DNA from: DATKEH01 sp035546355
GTDB lineage: Bacteria; Acidobacteriota; Thermoanaerobaculia; Multivoradales; JAIOJS01
Length of the DNA: 8,974 nt
Assembly (NCBI GenBank): GCA_035546355.1
Contig: DATKEH010000069.1
Location: 1-8,974, forward strand
Direction: 5' to 3'
This document shows, piece by piece, positions 1 to 7,947 of the stretch. The first letter of the stretch is position 1. Every line of letters starts with the position of its first letter. The translations under genes were made by a program, and so were the position numbers. Under the pieces are notes generated by a model. That model was not told where the DNA came from. It worked only from the letters and a program-made list of their open reading frames with translations, and made no database searches.

Positions 1-2069
1 CCGGCGCAGGCCGACGGAGGCAGGGTCTTGGCCAGGAACAGCTCGCGGGGCGCTCCCGGCGGCGGGTCGCAGCGGTCGAACACCCGGCCGGTCGCTTCCT
101 CGTAGGGCAGCTCCACCACGTCGGCGGGCCGCAGCCAGTCCCCCGGCTGCTGCCGTTCGGCGTCGACGCGCCGCATCAGACGGGCCCAGGGAGGCCCTGC
201 CAGGCGACCGCCGCTGGCCCCCGGGACGATGCTCCGCGGCCGGTCGAAACCGATCCACACGGTGGCCACCACGTCGGGCGTAAAGCCGACGAACCAGGCG
301 TCGTGCTGCTCGTTGGTGGTGCCCGTCTTGCCGGCTGCGGGGCCGCCGTAGCCGCTCTGGCGGACGGCCCGCGCGGTTCCGCGATCGACGGCCTCGCGCA
401 GCATGTCGGTGACCAGGTAGGCGACAGCCGGATCGAGCACTTCGCGCCGGGTGACCGGGGCTTCCCACAGCAGCTCTCCATCGATCGTCTCGACGCGCCG
501 TACCAGGCGCGGCGTGATGGCCTGGCCGAGGTTGGCGAACGCGGTGTAGGCGGCGGTGAGGGCCAGCGGGCTTGCCGGCAGCGCCCCCAGGGCGACCGCC
601 GGCAGCGGCCGGACGTCGGCGGCGATCCCCGCCTGCCGCGCCAGCCGCAGGGCAGGGGACAGCCCCACCTCGCGCGCCAGGCGTACCGTGGCGGCGTTCT
701 TGGACCGCACCAGGGCGTCCCGCAGCGTCACGCTGTCGTCGTAGTCGTCCTCGAAGTTGCGGGGCTCCCACTGCTCGCCGGCGGCGACGCGCACGGTGAC
801 CGGCTGATCCGAGAGACGCTCGCTGGCAGGATGGCCCCGGGCGAGGGCGGCGGCGAAGACGAAGGGCTTGAAGGCGCTGCCCACCTGGCGGTGGGCCCGC
901 CGGGCGCGGTCGAAGGTGGAGTGCGACCAGTCGCGCCCGCCGACCCAGGCGAGGACGTCGCCGGTGGCCGCCTCCAGCACCACCACCGCGCCCTGGAGGT
1001 AGGGCGTCGCCTCCGGCGCCACCTCGGCGCCGCTGCCGTAGCGGGGACCGCTGAAGCGGCCGAAGGCGCCGCCCTCGATGGCCCGCAGCTGGCGCACCAG
1101 CTCCTCCTCGGCAGCCTGCTGCACCTCCCGGTCGAGGGTGGTGACGATGCGCACCGGCTCGCGGTAGAGGGAATCCCCGAATTCCGCCTCGATGCGCTCG
1201 CGGATCTCCTCGAGGACCCAGGGCGCGAACGGGACCGGCTGCTCGGGGATGGAGCCGTCGGTACGGATGCCCAACCGGGCATCGCGCGCCGCCGCGGCTT
1301 GCTGGGGCTCGATCCGGCCCTGCTCCTCCATCAGGTCGAGCACCAGGTTGCGACGCTCGCGGGCGCGCTCGGGGTGGCGGCGCGGATCGTAGCGGCTCGG
1401 CGCCTTGGGCAGCGCGGCCAGCAGCGCGGCCTGGGCCAGCGAGACGTAGGTGGCGGAATGTCCGAAGTACAGCTGCGACGCCGCCTCGATGCCCCGCGCG
1501 CCGCCCCCGAAGTAGATGTGGTTGAGGTAGAGCTCGAGGATCTCCGGCTTGTCGAACTGGTCTTCGATCTCGCGCGCCACCCGCATCTCCAGCAGCTTCC
1601 GTTTCATCGTCCGCTGCTCGCCCGGCAGGCGCTCGGGGAAGAGATTGCGCGCCAGCTGCATGGTGATGGTGCTGGAGCCCTCCTCGATCCCCCCCGCCTT
1701 GACGTTGGCCACCAGGGCGCCGCCCACCCGCCGCCAGTCGATCCCCTGGTGCTCCCAGAAGCGGCGGTCCTCGACCGCCAGGAACGCCTCGGGGACCGCA
1801 TCCGGCAGCGACTCGAGCTCGACCACGGAGCGGTCGGCGAGCTGGATGTGTCCCAGCTCCTGACCATCGCGGTCGACCAGGAGCGGCGCGCCGTCCGGCT
1901 GGTAGGCCCCCAGGCGGTCGACGTCGGGGCAGCCGCCGATGCCGCAGCGCGCCCAACCCGCCCACAGCAGAAGGAGCAGCGCTCCGGCCGCCACCGTCGC
2001 CATCTTCCATGGGATCCGCGGTCGCTGGCGCGCCGGTGGCGCAGGGTGGGCCGCAGCTGGAGTCACCAC
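1..2069 (-). CDS. Class A penicillin-binding protein (PBP1-type glycosyltransferase/transpeptidase), C-terminus cut by window edge
   Basis: Bifunctional peptidoglycan synthase: it polymerises lipid II into glycan strands and cross-links stem peptides on the outer face of the inner membrane. The reverse strand reads 689 codons without a stop down to the left edge. From a GTG start at 2069 there is a short basic cytoplasmic stretch (RQRPRIPWK), one membrane segment (about residues 24-40), then a GT51 domain with EDRRFWEH (catalytic Glu100), EGSSTITMQLARN and a KPEILELYLN stretch. The transpeptidase domain has SAFK (nucleophile Ser398, Lys401), SKN (456-458) and KTGTT (581-585). The order and spacing are those of class A PBPs, and probably only a short tail is missing. 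The start is uncertain. GTG at 2069 has a weak GAGAG 8 bases upstream and gives normal topology. ATG at 2003 would begin directly in the membrane segment without basic residues. Two cysteines (42 and 47) follow the membrane segment. Transcribed divergently from deoC. Confidence 0.95.
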   Translation of the reverse strand, partial: MVTPAAAHPAPPARQRPRIPWKMATVAAGALLLLLWAGWARCGIGGCPDVDRLGAYQPDGAPLLVDRDGQELGHIQLADRSVVELESLPDAVPEAFLAVEDRRFWEHQGIDWRRVGGALVANVKAGGIEEGSSTITMQLARNLFPERLPGEQRTMKRKLLEMRVAREIEDQFDKPEILELYLNHIYFGGGARGIEAASQLYFGHSATYVSLAQAALLAALPKAPSRYDPRRHPERARERRNLVLDLMEEQGRIEPQQAAAARDARLGIRTDGSIPEQPVPFAPWVLEEIRERIEAEFGDSLYREPVRIVTTLDREVQQAAEEELVRQLRAIEGGAFGRFSGPRYGSGAEVAPEATPYLQGAVVVLEAATGDVLAWVGGRDWSHSTFDRARRAHRQVGSAFKPFVFAAALARGHPASERLSDQPVTVRVAAGEQWEPRNFEDDYDDSVTLRDALVRSKNAATVRLAREVGLSPALRLARQAGIAADVRPLPAVALGALPASPLALTAAYTAFANLGQAITPRLVRRVETIDGELLWEAPVTRREVLDPAVAYLVTDMLREAVDRGTARAVRQSGYGGPAAGKTGTTNEQHDAWFVGFTPDVVATVWIGFDRPRSIVPGASGGRLAGPPWARLMRRVDAERQQPGDWLRPADVVELPYEEATGRVFDRCDPPPGAPRELFLAKTLPPSACA

Positions 2070-2149
2070 GGCCTGGGCTCTCGCAAACTCCCTGCCACGC
2101 CGCCGCGCGATCCCGGCCGGGCAGGCACTCCCCGTTGTAGACTGCACGG
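2070..2149. promoter_or_regulatory. Divergent intergenic region between PBP gene and deoC, with candidate -10 box for deoC
   Basis: This 80-base gap must hold the start signals of two divergent genes. On the plus strand TAGACT at 2138-2143 matches the TANNNT -10 pattern and ends 6 bases before the GTG of deoC, so transcription could begin at or next to the start codon. No good -35 box lies at the right distance, and no Shine-Dalgarno sequence precedes that GTG. On the minus strand, TACAAC overlaps the same place and could serve the PBP gene. The boxes are weak matches; the assignment is inference. Confidence 0.35.
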
Positions 2150-3136
2150 GTGCTCCAGGAGTCGTCGCCCGCGACCGCCGCTCCGGCGGTGGAACGAAAC
2201 CCCGGCGTGGGGCTCGAGCTCGGCTGGCTGCGGGGCGTACGGGCCAACCTCAGCGCCGTCGAGCGGCGCGCCGCCACTCTCACCACCCGCCGCACGGTGA
2301 AGAGGGAGTGGCAGGCTGCCTGGCTGCTCAAGGCCGTCACCTGCATCGACCTGACGACCCTCTCCGGCGACGACACGCCGGGGCGGGTGCGGCGGCTGTG
2401 CGCCAAGGCGCGGCAGCCGGTGCGCCAGGACGTGCTGGCGGCGCTGGGGGCGGCGGAGCTGCCGATCCGCGTCGCCGCGGTCTGCGTCTACCACCGCTTC
2501 GTGGCGACCGCCGCCGGCGCCCTCGCCGGCTCCTCCGTTCCCGTCGCCGCAGTCTCGACCGGCTTCCCCGCCGGGCTGTCTCCGTTCGAACAGCGGCTGG
2601 CCGAGGTGGAGGCCTCGGTGGCGGCGGGCGCGGACGAGATCGACGTCGTCATCACCCGCGCCCATGCCCTCACCGGCGACTGGCAGGCGCTGTACGACGA
2701 GGTGCGGGCGTTCCGCCGCGCCTGCGGCGAGGCGCACCTCAAGGTGATCCTCGCCACCGGCGAGCTGGCGACCCTGCGCACCGTCCACCGCGCCGCGCTG
2801 GTGGCGATGATGGCCGGCGCCGACTTCGTCAAGACCTCTACCGGCAAGGAAGGTGTCAACGCCACGCTGCCGGTGAGCCTGGTGATGGTGCGGGCGATCC
2901 GCGAGTATTTCGAGCGCACCGGCTGCCGCGTCGGCTTCAAGCCGGCAGGGGGGATCTCCGCCGCCAAGGACGCCCTCGCCTGGCTCATCCTGATGCGCGA
3001 GGAGCTGGGACGGGAGTGGATGGAGCCGGCCCTGTTCCGCTTCGGCGCCAGCTCGCTGCTCACCGACATCGAGCGCCAACTCGAGCATCACGCAACCGGG
3101 CGCTATGCGCCCCTCTACCGCCAACCGATGAGCTAG
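2150..3136 (+). CDS. deoC: Deoxyribose-phosphate aldolase (DERA), long form
   Basis: Class I aldolase that reversibly cleaves 2-deoxy-D-ribose-5-phosphate to glyceraldehyde-3-phosphate and acetaldehyde in the cytoplasm, in deoxynucleoside catabolism. The TIM-barrel signatures are intact: EIDVV with Asp165, ADFVKTSTGKEG with the Schiff-base Lys228, and GFKPAGGIS with the second active-site Lys264 (equivalents of E. coli Asp102, Lys167 and Lys201). At 328 residues it is longer than E. coli DeoC (about 260). It carries the N-terminal part with CIDLTTLSGDDT seen in the animal-type branch of the family. The chosen start is GTG at 2150, which has no visible ribosome binding site but lies just after a TANNNT box. 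The first 20 or so residues look unconserved, so a later start is possible. The ALDH gene follows after 20 bases on the same strand, which indicates an operon. Confidence 0.95.
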   Translation: MLQESSPATAAPAVERNPGVGLELGWLRGVRANLSAVERRAATLTTRRTVKREWQAAWLLKAVTCIDLTTLSGDDTPGRVRRLCAKARQPVRQDVLAALGAAELPIRVAAVCVYHRFVATAAGALAGSSVPVAAVSTGFPAGLSPFEQRLAEVEASVAAGADEIDVVITRAHALTGDWQALYDEVRAFRRACGEAHLKVILATGELATLRTVHRAALVAMMAGADFVKTSTGKEGVNATLPVSLVMVRAIREYFERTGCRVGFKPAGGISAAKDALAWLILMREELGREWMEPALFRFGASSLLTDIERQLEHHATGRYAPLYRQPMS

Positions 3137-3156
3137 CGCCTGGGGGTCCTTTCGCC

Positions 3157-5550
3157 ATGAGCGTCGCCGAGATCTTCCGCACGATGGACTACGGGCCGGC
3201 ACCGGAGAGCGCCGCTATGGCCCGCGGCTGGCTGGAACGCCACGGCGGCGAGCTCCGGCTGTTCGTGGGCGGGAAATGGGTCGAGGCGCGGAGCGGAGAG
3301 TCCTTCGCCACCTTCGACCCGTCGAGCGGCGAGACGCTGGCGCGGGTGGCGCAGGCGGGGGAGAAGGACGTCGACGCCGCGGTCGCCGCGGCCCGCAAGG
3401 CGCAGCCGGGGTGGTGGCAGCTGGGCGGCCACGGCCGCGCCCGCTACCTCTACGCCCTGGCGCGGCACGTCCAGAAGCACTCGCGCTTCCTGGCGGTGCT
3501 CGAGAGCCTCGACAACGGCAAGCCGATCCGCGAGACGCGCGACCTCGACGTGCCGCTGGTGGCGCGCCACTTCTACCACCACGCCGGCTGGGCGCAGCTG
3601 CTCGACCAGGAGCTGCCCGGCTACCTCCCCCTGGGGGTCGCGGCGCAGGTCATCCCGTGGAACTTCCCGCTGCTGATGCTGGCGTGGAAGATCGCCCCGG
3701 CGCTGGCCTGCGGCAACACGGTGGTGCTCAAGCCGGCGGAATTCACGCCGCTGACCGCGCTGGCCTTCGCCGAGCTGTGTCAGGAGGTCGGCCTGCCGCC
3801 GGGGGTGGTGAACATCCTCACCGGCGACGGCCGCACCGGCGAGCTGCTGGTGCGCCACCCCGACGTCGACAAGGTGGCTTTTACCGGCTCTACGGAGGTG
3901 GGTCGCCTGATCCGCGAGGCGACCGCCGGCAGCGGCAAGAAGCTGTCGCTCGAGCTCGGCGGCAAGTCGCCCTTCCTGGTGTTCGACGACGCCGACCTCG
4001 ACAGCGCCGTCGAGGGGGTGGTGGACGCCATCTGGTTCAACCAGGGGCAGGTCTGCTGCGCCGGCTCCCGGCTGCTGCTGCAGGAGGGGATCGCCGACGG
4101 GATGCTCGAGAAACTGCGCCAACGGATGGAGACCCTGCGCCTGGGTGCGCCGCTCGACAAGGCGATCGACATCGGCGCCATCGTCGCCCCGGTGCAGCTC
4201 GAGCGCATCCGCGGCCTGGTGGCGCAGGGGATCGCCGAGGGCGCCCGCTGTTGGCAGCCCTCCTGGGCCTGCCCGGCGGAGGGGTGGTTCTACCCGCCGA
4301 CCCTGTTCACCGAGGTCTCGCCGTCGTCGACGATCGCCCAGGTGGAGATCTTCGGGCCGGTGCTGGTGACGATGACCTTCCGCACCCCGGCGGAGGCGGT
4401 GGAGCTGGCCAACAACACGCCCTACGGCCTGGCGGCGAGCCTGTGGAGCGAGAGCGTCAACCTCGCCCTGGACGTGGCGCCGAAGCTGAAGGCGGGCGTG
4501 GTGTGGGTCAACTGCACCAACCTCTTCGACGCCGCCTCCGGCTTCGGCGGCTACCGCGAGAGCGGCTTCGGCCGCGAGGGGGGCCGCGAGGGCCTGTGGG
4601 AGTACGTGAAGCCGGCGTGGGAGGAGTCGCTGCCGTCGTACGACGAACCGTCGCCGGCGCCGCCCGCGGGGCCCGCGGAGCGCCAGCCGGGAGAGGGGCT
4701 GCCGGCGATCGACCGCACGCCGAAGCTGTACATCGGCGGCAAGCAGGCGCGCCCCGACGAGGGGTACAGCCTGCCGGTGTACGGGGCCGGCGGGGAGCTG
4801 CTCGGCGAGGTCGGCCGCGGCAACCGCAAGGACGTGCGCAACGCCGTCGAGGCGGCGCGCAGGGCCGAGGCGTGGTCGCGCGCCGCCGGGCACCTGCGGG
4901 CCCAGGTGCTCTACTTCGTGGCCGAGAACCTGGCGGCCCGCGAGGAGGAGCTCGCCGCGCGGCTGATGGCGATGACCGGGGCCCGCCGGCGGCAGGCGCG
5001 GCGGGAGGTCGCGGCCTCCGTCGAGCGGCTGTTCGCGTATGCGGCGTGGGCCGACAAGTTCGACGGCGCCGTGCACCACACGCCCTTCCGCAACGTCACC
5101 CTGGCGATGCCCGAGGCACTGGGGGTGGTGGGGGTGGTGTGCCCTGACGAGGCGCCGCTGCTCGCCTTCGTCTCGCTCGTCGCGCCGGCCGTGGCCATGG
5201 GCAATCGGGTGGTGGCGATCCCCTCGCAGACGCACCCCTTGGCCGCCACCGACCTCTACCAGGTGTTCGACACCTCGGACCTCCCGGGTGGGGTGGTCAA
5301 CATCGTCACCGGCGAGCGCGACACGCTGGCGCGGGTGCTGGCCGAGCACGACGAGGTGGCGGCGGTGTGGTACTTCGGCCCCGCCGCCGGCTGCGCGATG
5401 GTGGAGCGGGCCTCGGTGGGCAACCTCAAGCAGACCTGGACCAGCCAGGGGCGTCGCCGCGATTGGCTCGACCGTGAGCAGGCCGAGGGGAGGGAGTTCC
5501 TGCGCCACGCCACCCAGGTGAAGAACATCTGGGTCCCCTATGGCGAGTGA
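3157..5550 (+). CDS. ALDH16-type aldehyde dehydrogenase with catalytic domain plus degenerate second ALDH domain
   Basis: NAD(P)-dependent oxidation of an aldehyde to its acid. The protein has 797 residues, close to human ALDH16A1 (about 800), and the same layout. Residues 1-487 are a full ALDH domain with PWNFP (Asn169), VLKPAE (Lys192), LELGGK (general base Glu266), GQVCCAG (nucleophile Cys300, followed by Cys301) and EIFGP (Glu397). A Pro/Ala-rich linker (about 488-520) leads to a second, shorter ALDH-like domain (about 522-797) that keeps the fold motifs (LYIGGK, PGGVVNIVTG) but has no Cys/Glu active site. It ends with the ATQVKNIWVPYGE tail that I recognise as typical of this subfamily. 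The ATG at 3157 has a weak GGGGGT 9 bases upstream. Being 20 bases after deoC, the likely substrate is the acetaldehyde made by DERA; that is inference from context, not from the active site. Confidence 0.93.
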   Translation: MSVAEIFRTMDYGPAPESAAMARGWLERHGGELRLFVGGKWVEARSGESFATFDPSSGETLARVAQAGEKDVDAAVAAARKAQPGWWQLGGHGRARYLYALARHVQKHSRFLAVLESLDNGKPIRETRDLDVPLVARHFYHHAGWAQLLDQELPGYLPLGVAAQVIPWNFPLLMLAWKIAPALACGNTVVLKPAEFTPLTALAFAELCQEVGLPPGVVNILTGDGRTGELLVRHPDVDKVAFTGSTEVGRLIREATAGSGKKLSLELGGKSPFLVFDDADLDSAVEGVVDAIWFNQGQVCCAGSRLLLQEGIADGMLEKLRQRMETLRLGAPLDKAIDIGAIVAPVQLERIRGLVAQGIAEGARCWQPSWACPAEGWFYPPTLFTEVSPSSTIAQVEIFGPVLVTMTFRTPAEAVELANNTPYGLAASLWSESVNLALDVAPKLKAGVVWVNCTNLFDAASGFGGYRESGFGREGGREGLWEYVKPAWEESLPSYDEPSPAPPAGPAERQPGEGLPAIDRTPKLYIGGKQARPDEGYSLPVYGAGGELLGEVGRGNRKDVRNAVEAARRAEAWSRAAGHLRAQVLYFVAENLAAREEELAARLMAMTGARRRQARREVAASVERLFAYAAWADKFDGAVHHTPFRNVTLAMPEALGVVGVVCPDEAPLLAFVSLVAPAVAMGNRVVAIPSQTHPLAATDLYQVFDTSDLPGGVVNIVTGERDTLARVLAEHDEVAAVWYFGPAAGCAMVERASVGNLKQTWTSQGRRRDWLDREQAEGREFLRHATQVKNIWVPYGE

Positions 5551-5574
5551 GCGCCGGGCGCCTCCCTCCCCTCG

Positions 5575-7737
5575 TCAACGCTGGACCAGGAACGGCAGCT
5601 CGACGCCGGCGACGCCCCCTCCGGGCAGCGACAGCTCGAGGACGTACTCCCCCGCCGGCAGCGATGGCGGCGCGAGGCGGGCGTGGACGACGCGCCGGCC
5701 GCCCCGTTCGCTGAAGGCGAGGGGCTCGAGAGGGGCCGGCCGCAGCGTTCCGGAGCCGTCGCGGAGCGAGCCCGACACCTGGTCGCCGGACCCCTGGGGC
5801 AGCAGCAGCCACAGCTCCGCGGGCTCGCCGCCGCGCAGGGTCGGGAGGGTAGCCGGGGTGAGCGGCCGCTCGCCGACGACGAAGGGGTAGGGCTGCGCCG
5901 GGCCGCTCTCGTCCTGCGCGCGCACCAGGAGCCAGCCGGCCCGCGGCTCGAGGAAGATGGCGGCCAGGGCGCCCGGCGGCCCACCGCCGGCGTCAGGTGC
6001 GACCACCGTCGTCGCCGCGATCCCCCAGCGCCCGGTCTGGACGTTCCTGACCACCGCGCGCACCCCGTAGTTGCCCGGCGGCAGCAGCACGTCGGCGTAG
6101 ACCTTCAGCCCGGAGCTCCGCAGCGCGTCGCGCACCTTCTGCAGGTTCATCCCCACCATCTGCGAGGCGCGCTCGACCACCGCGCCGTCTGCGGCGAAGA
6201 CGTAGAGGTCGAGCTCGACGGTGAGCAGATCACCGGCGTGGCCGAGCAGCAGGGGCACGCCGGGGACGTCGACGACGATCGGCACGTAGGCTTCCTCGCC
6301 GGAAGTGGGCAGAGCCACCGTGGCGGCCCGCACCGCGAGAGCGCCGCCGGCGCGCCCGGCCACCACCAGCTCGGCCATGCGCAGCCGCTCGCTCAGCTCG
6401 CCGCCAGCGGCCGGCTCGGCGGAGGGCACGTACCCCTGCCGATGGGTGACCTGGGCGCGGCGGGGTACCCCCGCGACCTCGACGCGCAGGGGGCGGAAGC
6501 CGCCCTTGCCCGGCGCCGAGGGCTGGTAGCTGAGGAGGTAGGTGACCGTCGTGCGGCCGAAGAGCTCGAGCATCCCGGCCGCGAGGTCGTTGCTGTTGCG
6601 GAACAGCCGGCCGCCGGTCTCGCTGGCCATCAGCAGCAGCGTGTCCTGGCCACCGTCGGCGGCGCCGCGCAGCGCGTCGGCGGCCACCGCCCCGACGTCG
6701 CCGGAGATGCCGCGGCCATCGACCCTCAGGCCGCCGATGTCGATCGAGTGGACGATGGCGTCGGCCCGGCGCATCTCGCCGAGCACCCGCACCAGCTCGT
6801 TCTGCAGCTCGCTGCTGCCGAAGCGCTGCTGCGAGTCGACGCGCCAGAGAAACCCCCCCTCGCGCTGCTCCTCGTCCAGGGTCGTCTCCTCGACTTGGCC
6901 GGTCAGCAGCGCGCCGTCGAGGCCCTCGGAGAGGAACAGGACGTGCTTGCTCCCCTCCACCGCCTGCAGCAGCGCCGCCACGTCGCCGATCGCGCGCACC
7001 ATGGTCTGCGCCCGCTGCCGCTGCGCCTCGGAGCTCGCCCGCGCCTCCAGCGGCGCCAGGTCGTTGAGGTTCTCGAGGTACATCTCGGCGAAGGTCTGCT
7101 GATCTTCCTCCCTCGCCGCGCGCGCCGGTGGGGCCGCCCGAGGCATCCTCTCCAGAATGTCCACGTCTGCCCTGGCCTCGCCGAGCACCAGCCCGAGCCG
7201 GTCGGGCACCCGGTCGATCAGCTGCGGCGACCCCAGGGTCTGCAGCGCCAGCGCCAGCTGCCGCCGGTCCGAGGTGAAGCCCAGCAGCAGGCGTGCGCCG
7301 CTCGTCGGCGAGTACACCGCCACGGCTGCGAGGTCCGTGGGATGCAACGCCTGGTGGAGGACGTCGAGCCCCGCCGCCTGGGCGCGGGAGAGCGACGGCG
7401 GCGTGGCGTTGGAGAGGTCGAAGAAGAACAGCACGTGCCGGCGGGCGGCAGCCGGCAACGCATCCACCGGCGCCCGCGGGTCGAGCGTCGCCAGGTCGAC
7501 GACCTCGAAACCCGTGATCTGCTGCCGCTTCTTGCCTTCGAAGAGCGCGAAGTCCCCCACCCCGAGGCCGCGCACCGGTTGGCCGTCGAGGAACACCTGG
7601 ACCGGCACCTCGACTGCCGTGACCGAGGTCTGGTCCTGGAACGGTTGCGCGGCGAGCGGCGGGCAGGCGAGGACGGCGGCGATCGCCGCGCGGTGGGCGG
7701 CGCGCCGCAGCGGCGAGATGCGATGGGCTGGCGGCAT
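5575..7737 (-). CDS. Exported VWFA-related Acidobacterial domain protein
   Basis: 720-residue protein of the family known as 'VWFA-related Acidobacterial domain'; its molecular role is unknown. The N-terminus has Arg/His residues and a hydrophobic stretch ending VLACPPLAAQ, which fits export. Cleavage near residue 30 is likely, but Cys25 makes a lipoprotein signal possible. Residues 35-80 form the usual N-terminal strand module (VPVQVFLDGQPVRGL, DFALFEGKK). The VWA domain starts at about 100 with HVLFFFDLSNA, then SEGLDG (270-275), SETGG (372-376) and YLLSYQP (400-406). Residues from about 440 to the end are beta-rich without recognised motifs. The metal-site motif is D107-L-S-N-A instead of D-x-S-x-S, so metal binding may be altered. 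ATG at 7737 has GAGGAG 7 bases upstream. The gene converges on the ALDH gene with a 24-base gap and diverges from the secreted-protein gene at 7954. Confidence 0.9.
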   Translation of the reverse strand: MPPAHRISPLRRAAHRAAIAAVLACPPLAAQPFQDQTSVTAVEVPVQVFLDGQPVRGLGVGDFALFEGKKRQQITGFEVVDLATLDPRAPVDALPAAARRHVLFFFDLSNATPPSLSRAQAAGLDVLHQALHPTDLAAVAVYSPTSGARLLLGFTSDRRQLALALQTLGSPQLIDRVPDRLGLVLGEARADVDILERMPRAAPPARAAREEDQQTFAEMYLENLNDLAPLEARASSEAQRQRAQTMVRAIGDVAALLQAVEGSKHVLFLSEGLDGALLTGQVEETTLDEEQREGGFLWRVDSQQRFGSSELQNELVRVLGEMRRADAIVHSIDIGGLRVDGRGISGDVGAVAADALRGAADGGQDTLLLMASETGGRLFRNSNDLAAGMLELFGRTTVTYLLSYQPSAPGKGGFRPLRVEVAGVPRRAQVTHRQGYVPSAEPAAGGELSERLRMAELVVAGRAGGALAVRAATVALPTSGEEAYVPIVVDVPGVPLLLGHAGDLLTVELDLYVFAADGAVVERASQMVGMNLQKVRDALRSSGLKVYADVLLPPGNYGVRAVVRNVQTGRWGIAATTVVAPDAGGGPPGALAAIFLEPRAGWLLVRAQDESGPAQPYPFVVGERPLTPATLPTLRGGEPAELWLLLPQGSGDQVSGSLRDGSGTLRPAPLEPLAFSERGGRRVVHARLAPPSLPAGEYVLELSLPGGGVAGVELPFLVQR

Positions 7738-7744
7738 CGTCGGG

Positions 7745-7750
7745 CTCCTC
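7745..7750 (-). promoter_or_regulatory. Ribosome binding site of the VWA protein gene
   Basis: The reverse strand reads GAGGAG, 7 bases before the ATG at 7737. This is a good Shine-Dalgarno match at normal spacing and decides the start of the VWA gene. Confidence 0.75.
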
Positions 7751-7889
7751 GTCAGGCAGCGATCGATGGCGAATACGTTGGAGAGGTATGACGCTAACGA
7801 TTTAGAGCCCGCGCCGGCGCGAAATCCTTCGTGCTGCGGGCGGCGGGGCGAGAGCGCCGCCGAGCCTCAGGCGGGCTGTCGGGCGCTGC

Positions 7890-7917
7890 TTGCGGAGATC
7901 GGGTCCTGTGATATAGT
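7890..7917 (+). promoter_or_regulatory. Sigma-70-type promoter with extended -10 for the secreted-protein gene
   Basis: TTGCGG at 7890-7895 and TATAGT at 7912-7917 are separated by 16 bases. TG at 7909-7910 sits one base before the -10, giving an extended -10 element. The -10 matches the consensus at five of six positions and the -35 at three of six. The expected start of transcription is near 7924, leaving a leader of about 30 bases with a strong ribosome binding site. This is the best promoter match that I see in the window. Confidence 0.65.
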
Positions 7918-7940
7918 GTTGGACTAGTTCCGACACACAA

Positions 7941-7947
7941 GGGAGGG
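7941..7947 (+). promoter_or_regulatory. Ribosome binding site of the secreted-protein gene
   Basis: GGGAGGG lies 6 bases before the ATG at 7954. It contains the GGAGG core at good spacing and fixes the start codon. Confidence 0.8.

Noticed and set aside
303..2300. 665-codon plus-strand open frame opposite the PBP gene
   Set aside because: It is antisense to a reading frame with full glycosyltransferase and transpeptidase motifs. Its translation is Arg/Gly/His/Leu-rich without any recognisable domain, as expected for an antisense frame in GC-rich DNA.
1939..3156. In-frame extension of the ALDH reading frame far upstream, through deoC
   Set aside because: The frame is open by chance in GC-rich DNA. 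It overlaps deoC in another frame, and ALDH homology begins only after the ATG at 3157, which follows the deoC stop.
3133..5508. 791-codon minus-strand open frame opposite the ALDH gene
   Set aside because: The complementary strand encodes a complete ALDH16-like protein. The antisense product is biased composition only and has no family motifs.
5551..5574. Small inverted repeat (GCGC-CGG-GCGC) between the convergent ALDH and VWA genes as a terminator
   Set aside because: The stem is only four base pairs with a three-base loop and has no T-run on either side. It is not enough for an intrinsic terminator call.
5683..7791. 702-codon plus-strand open frame opposite the VWA protein gene
   Set aside because: Antisense shadow: the minus strand has signal peptide, VWA motifs, ribosome binding site and stop in the right places, whereas this frame has none of these.
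7154..7927. Plus-strand open frame reaching from the VWA gene into the intergenic region
   Set aside because: Most of it is antisense to the VWA gene. It has no ribosome binding site or recognisable domain and it ends before the real start at 7954.
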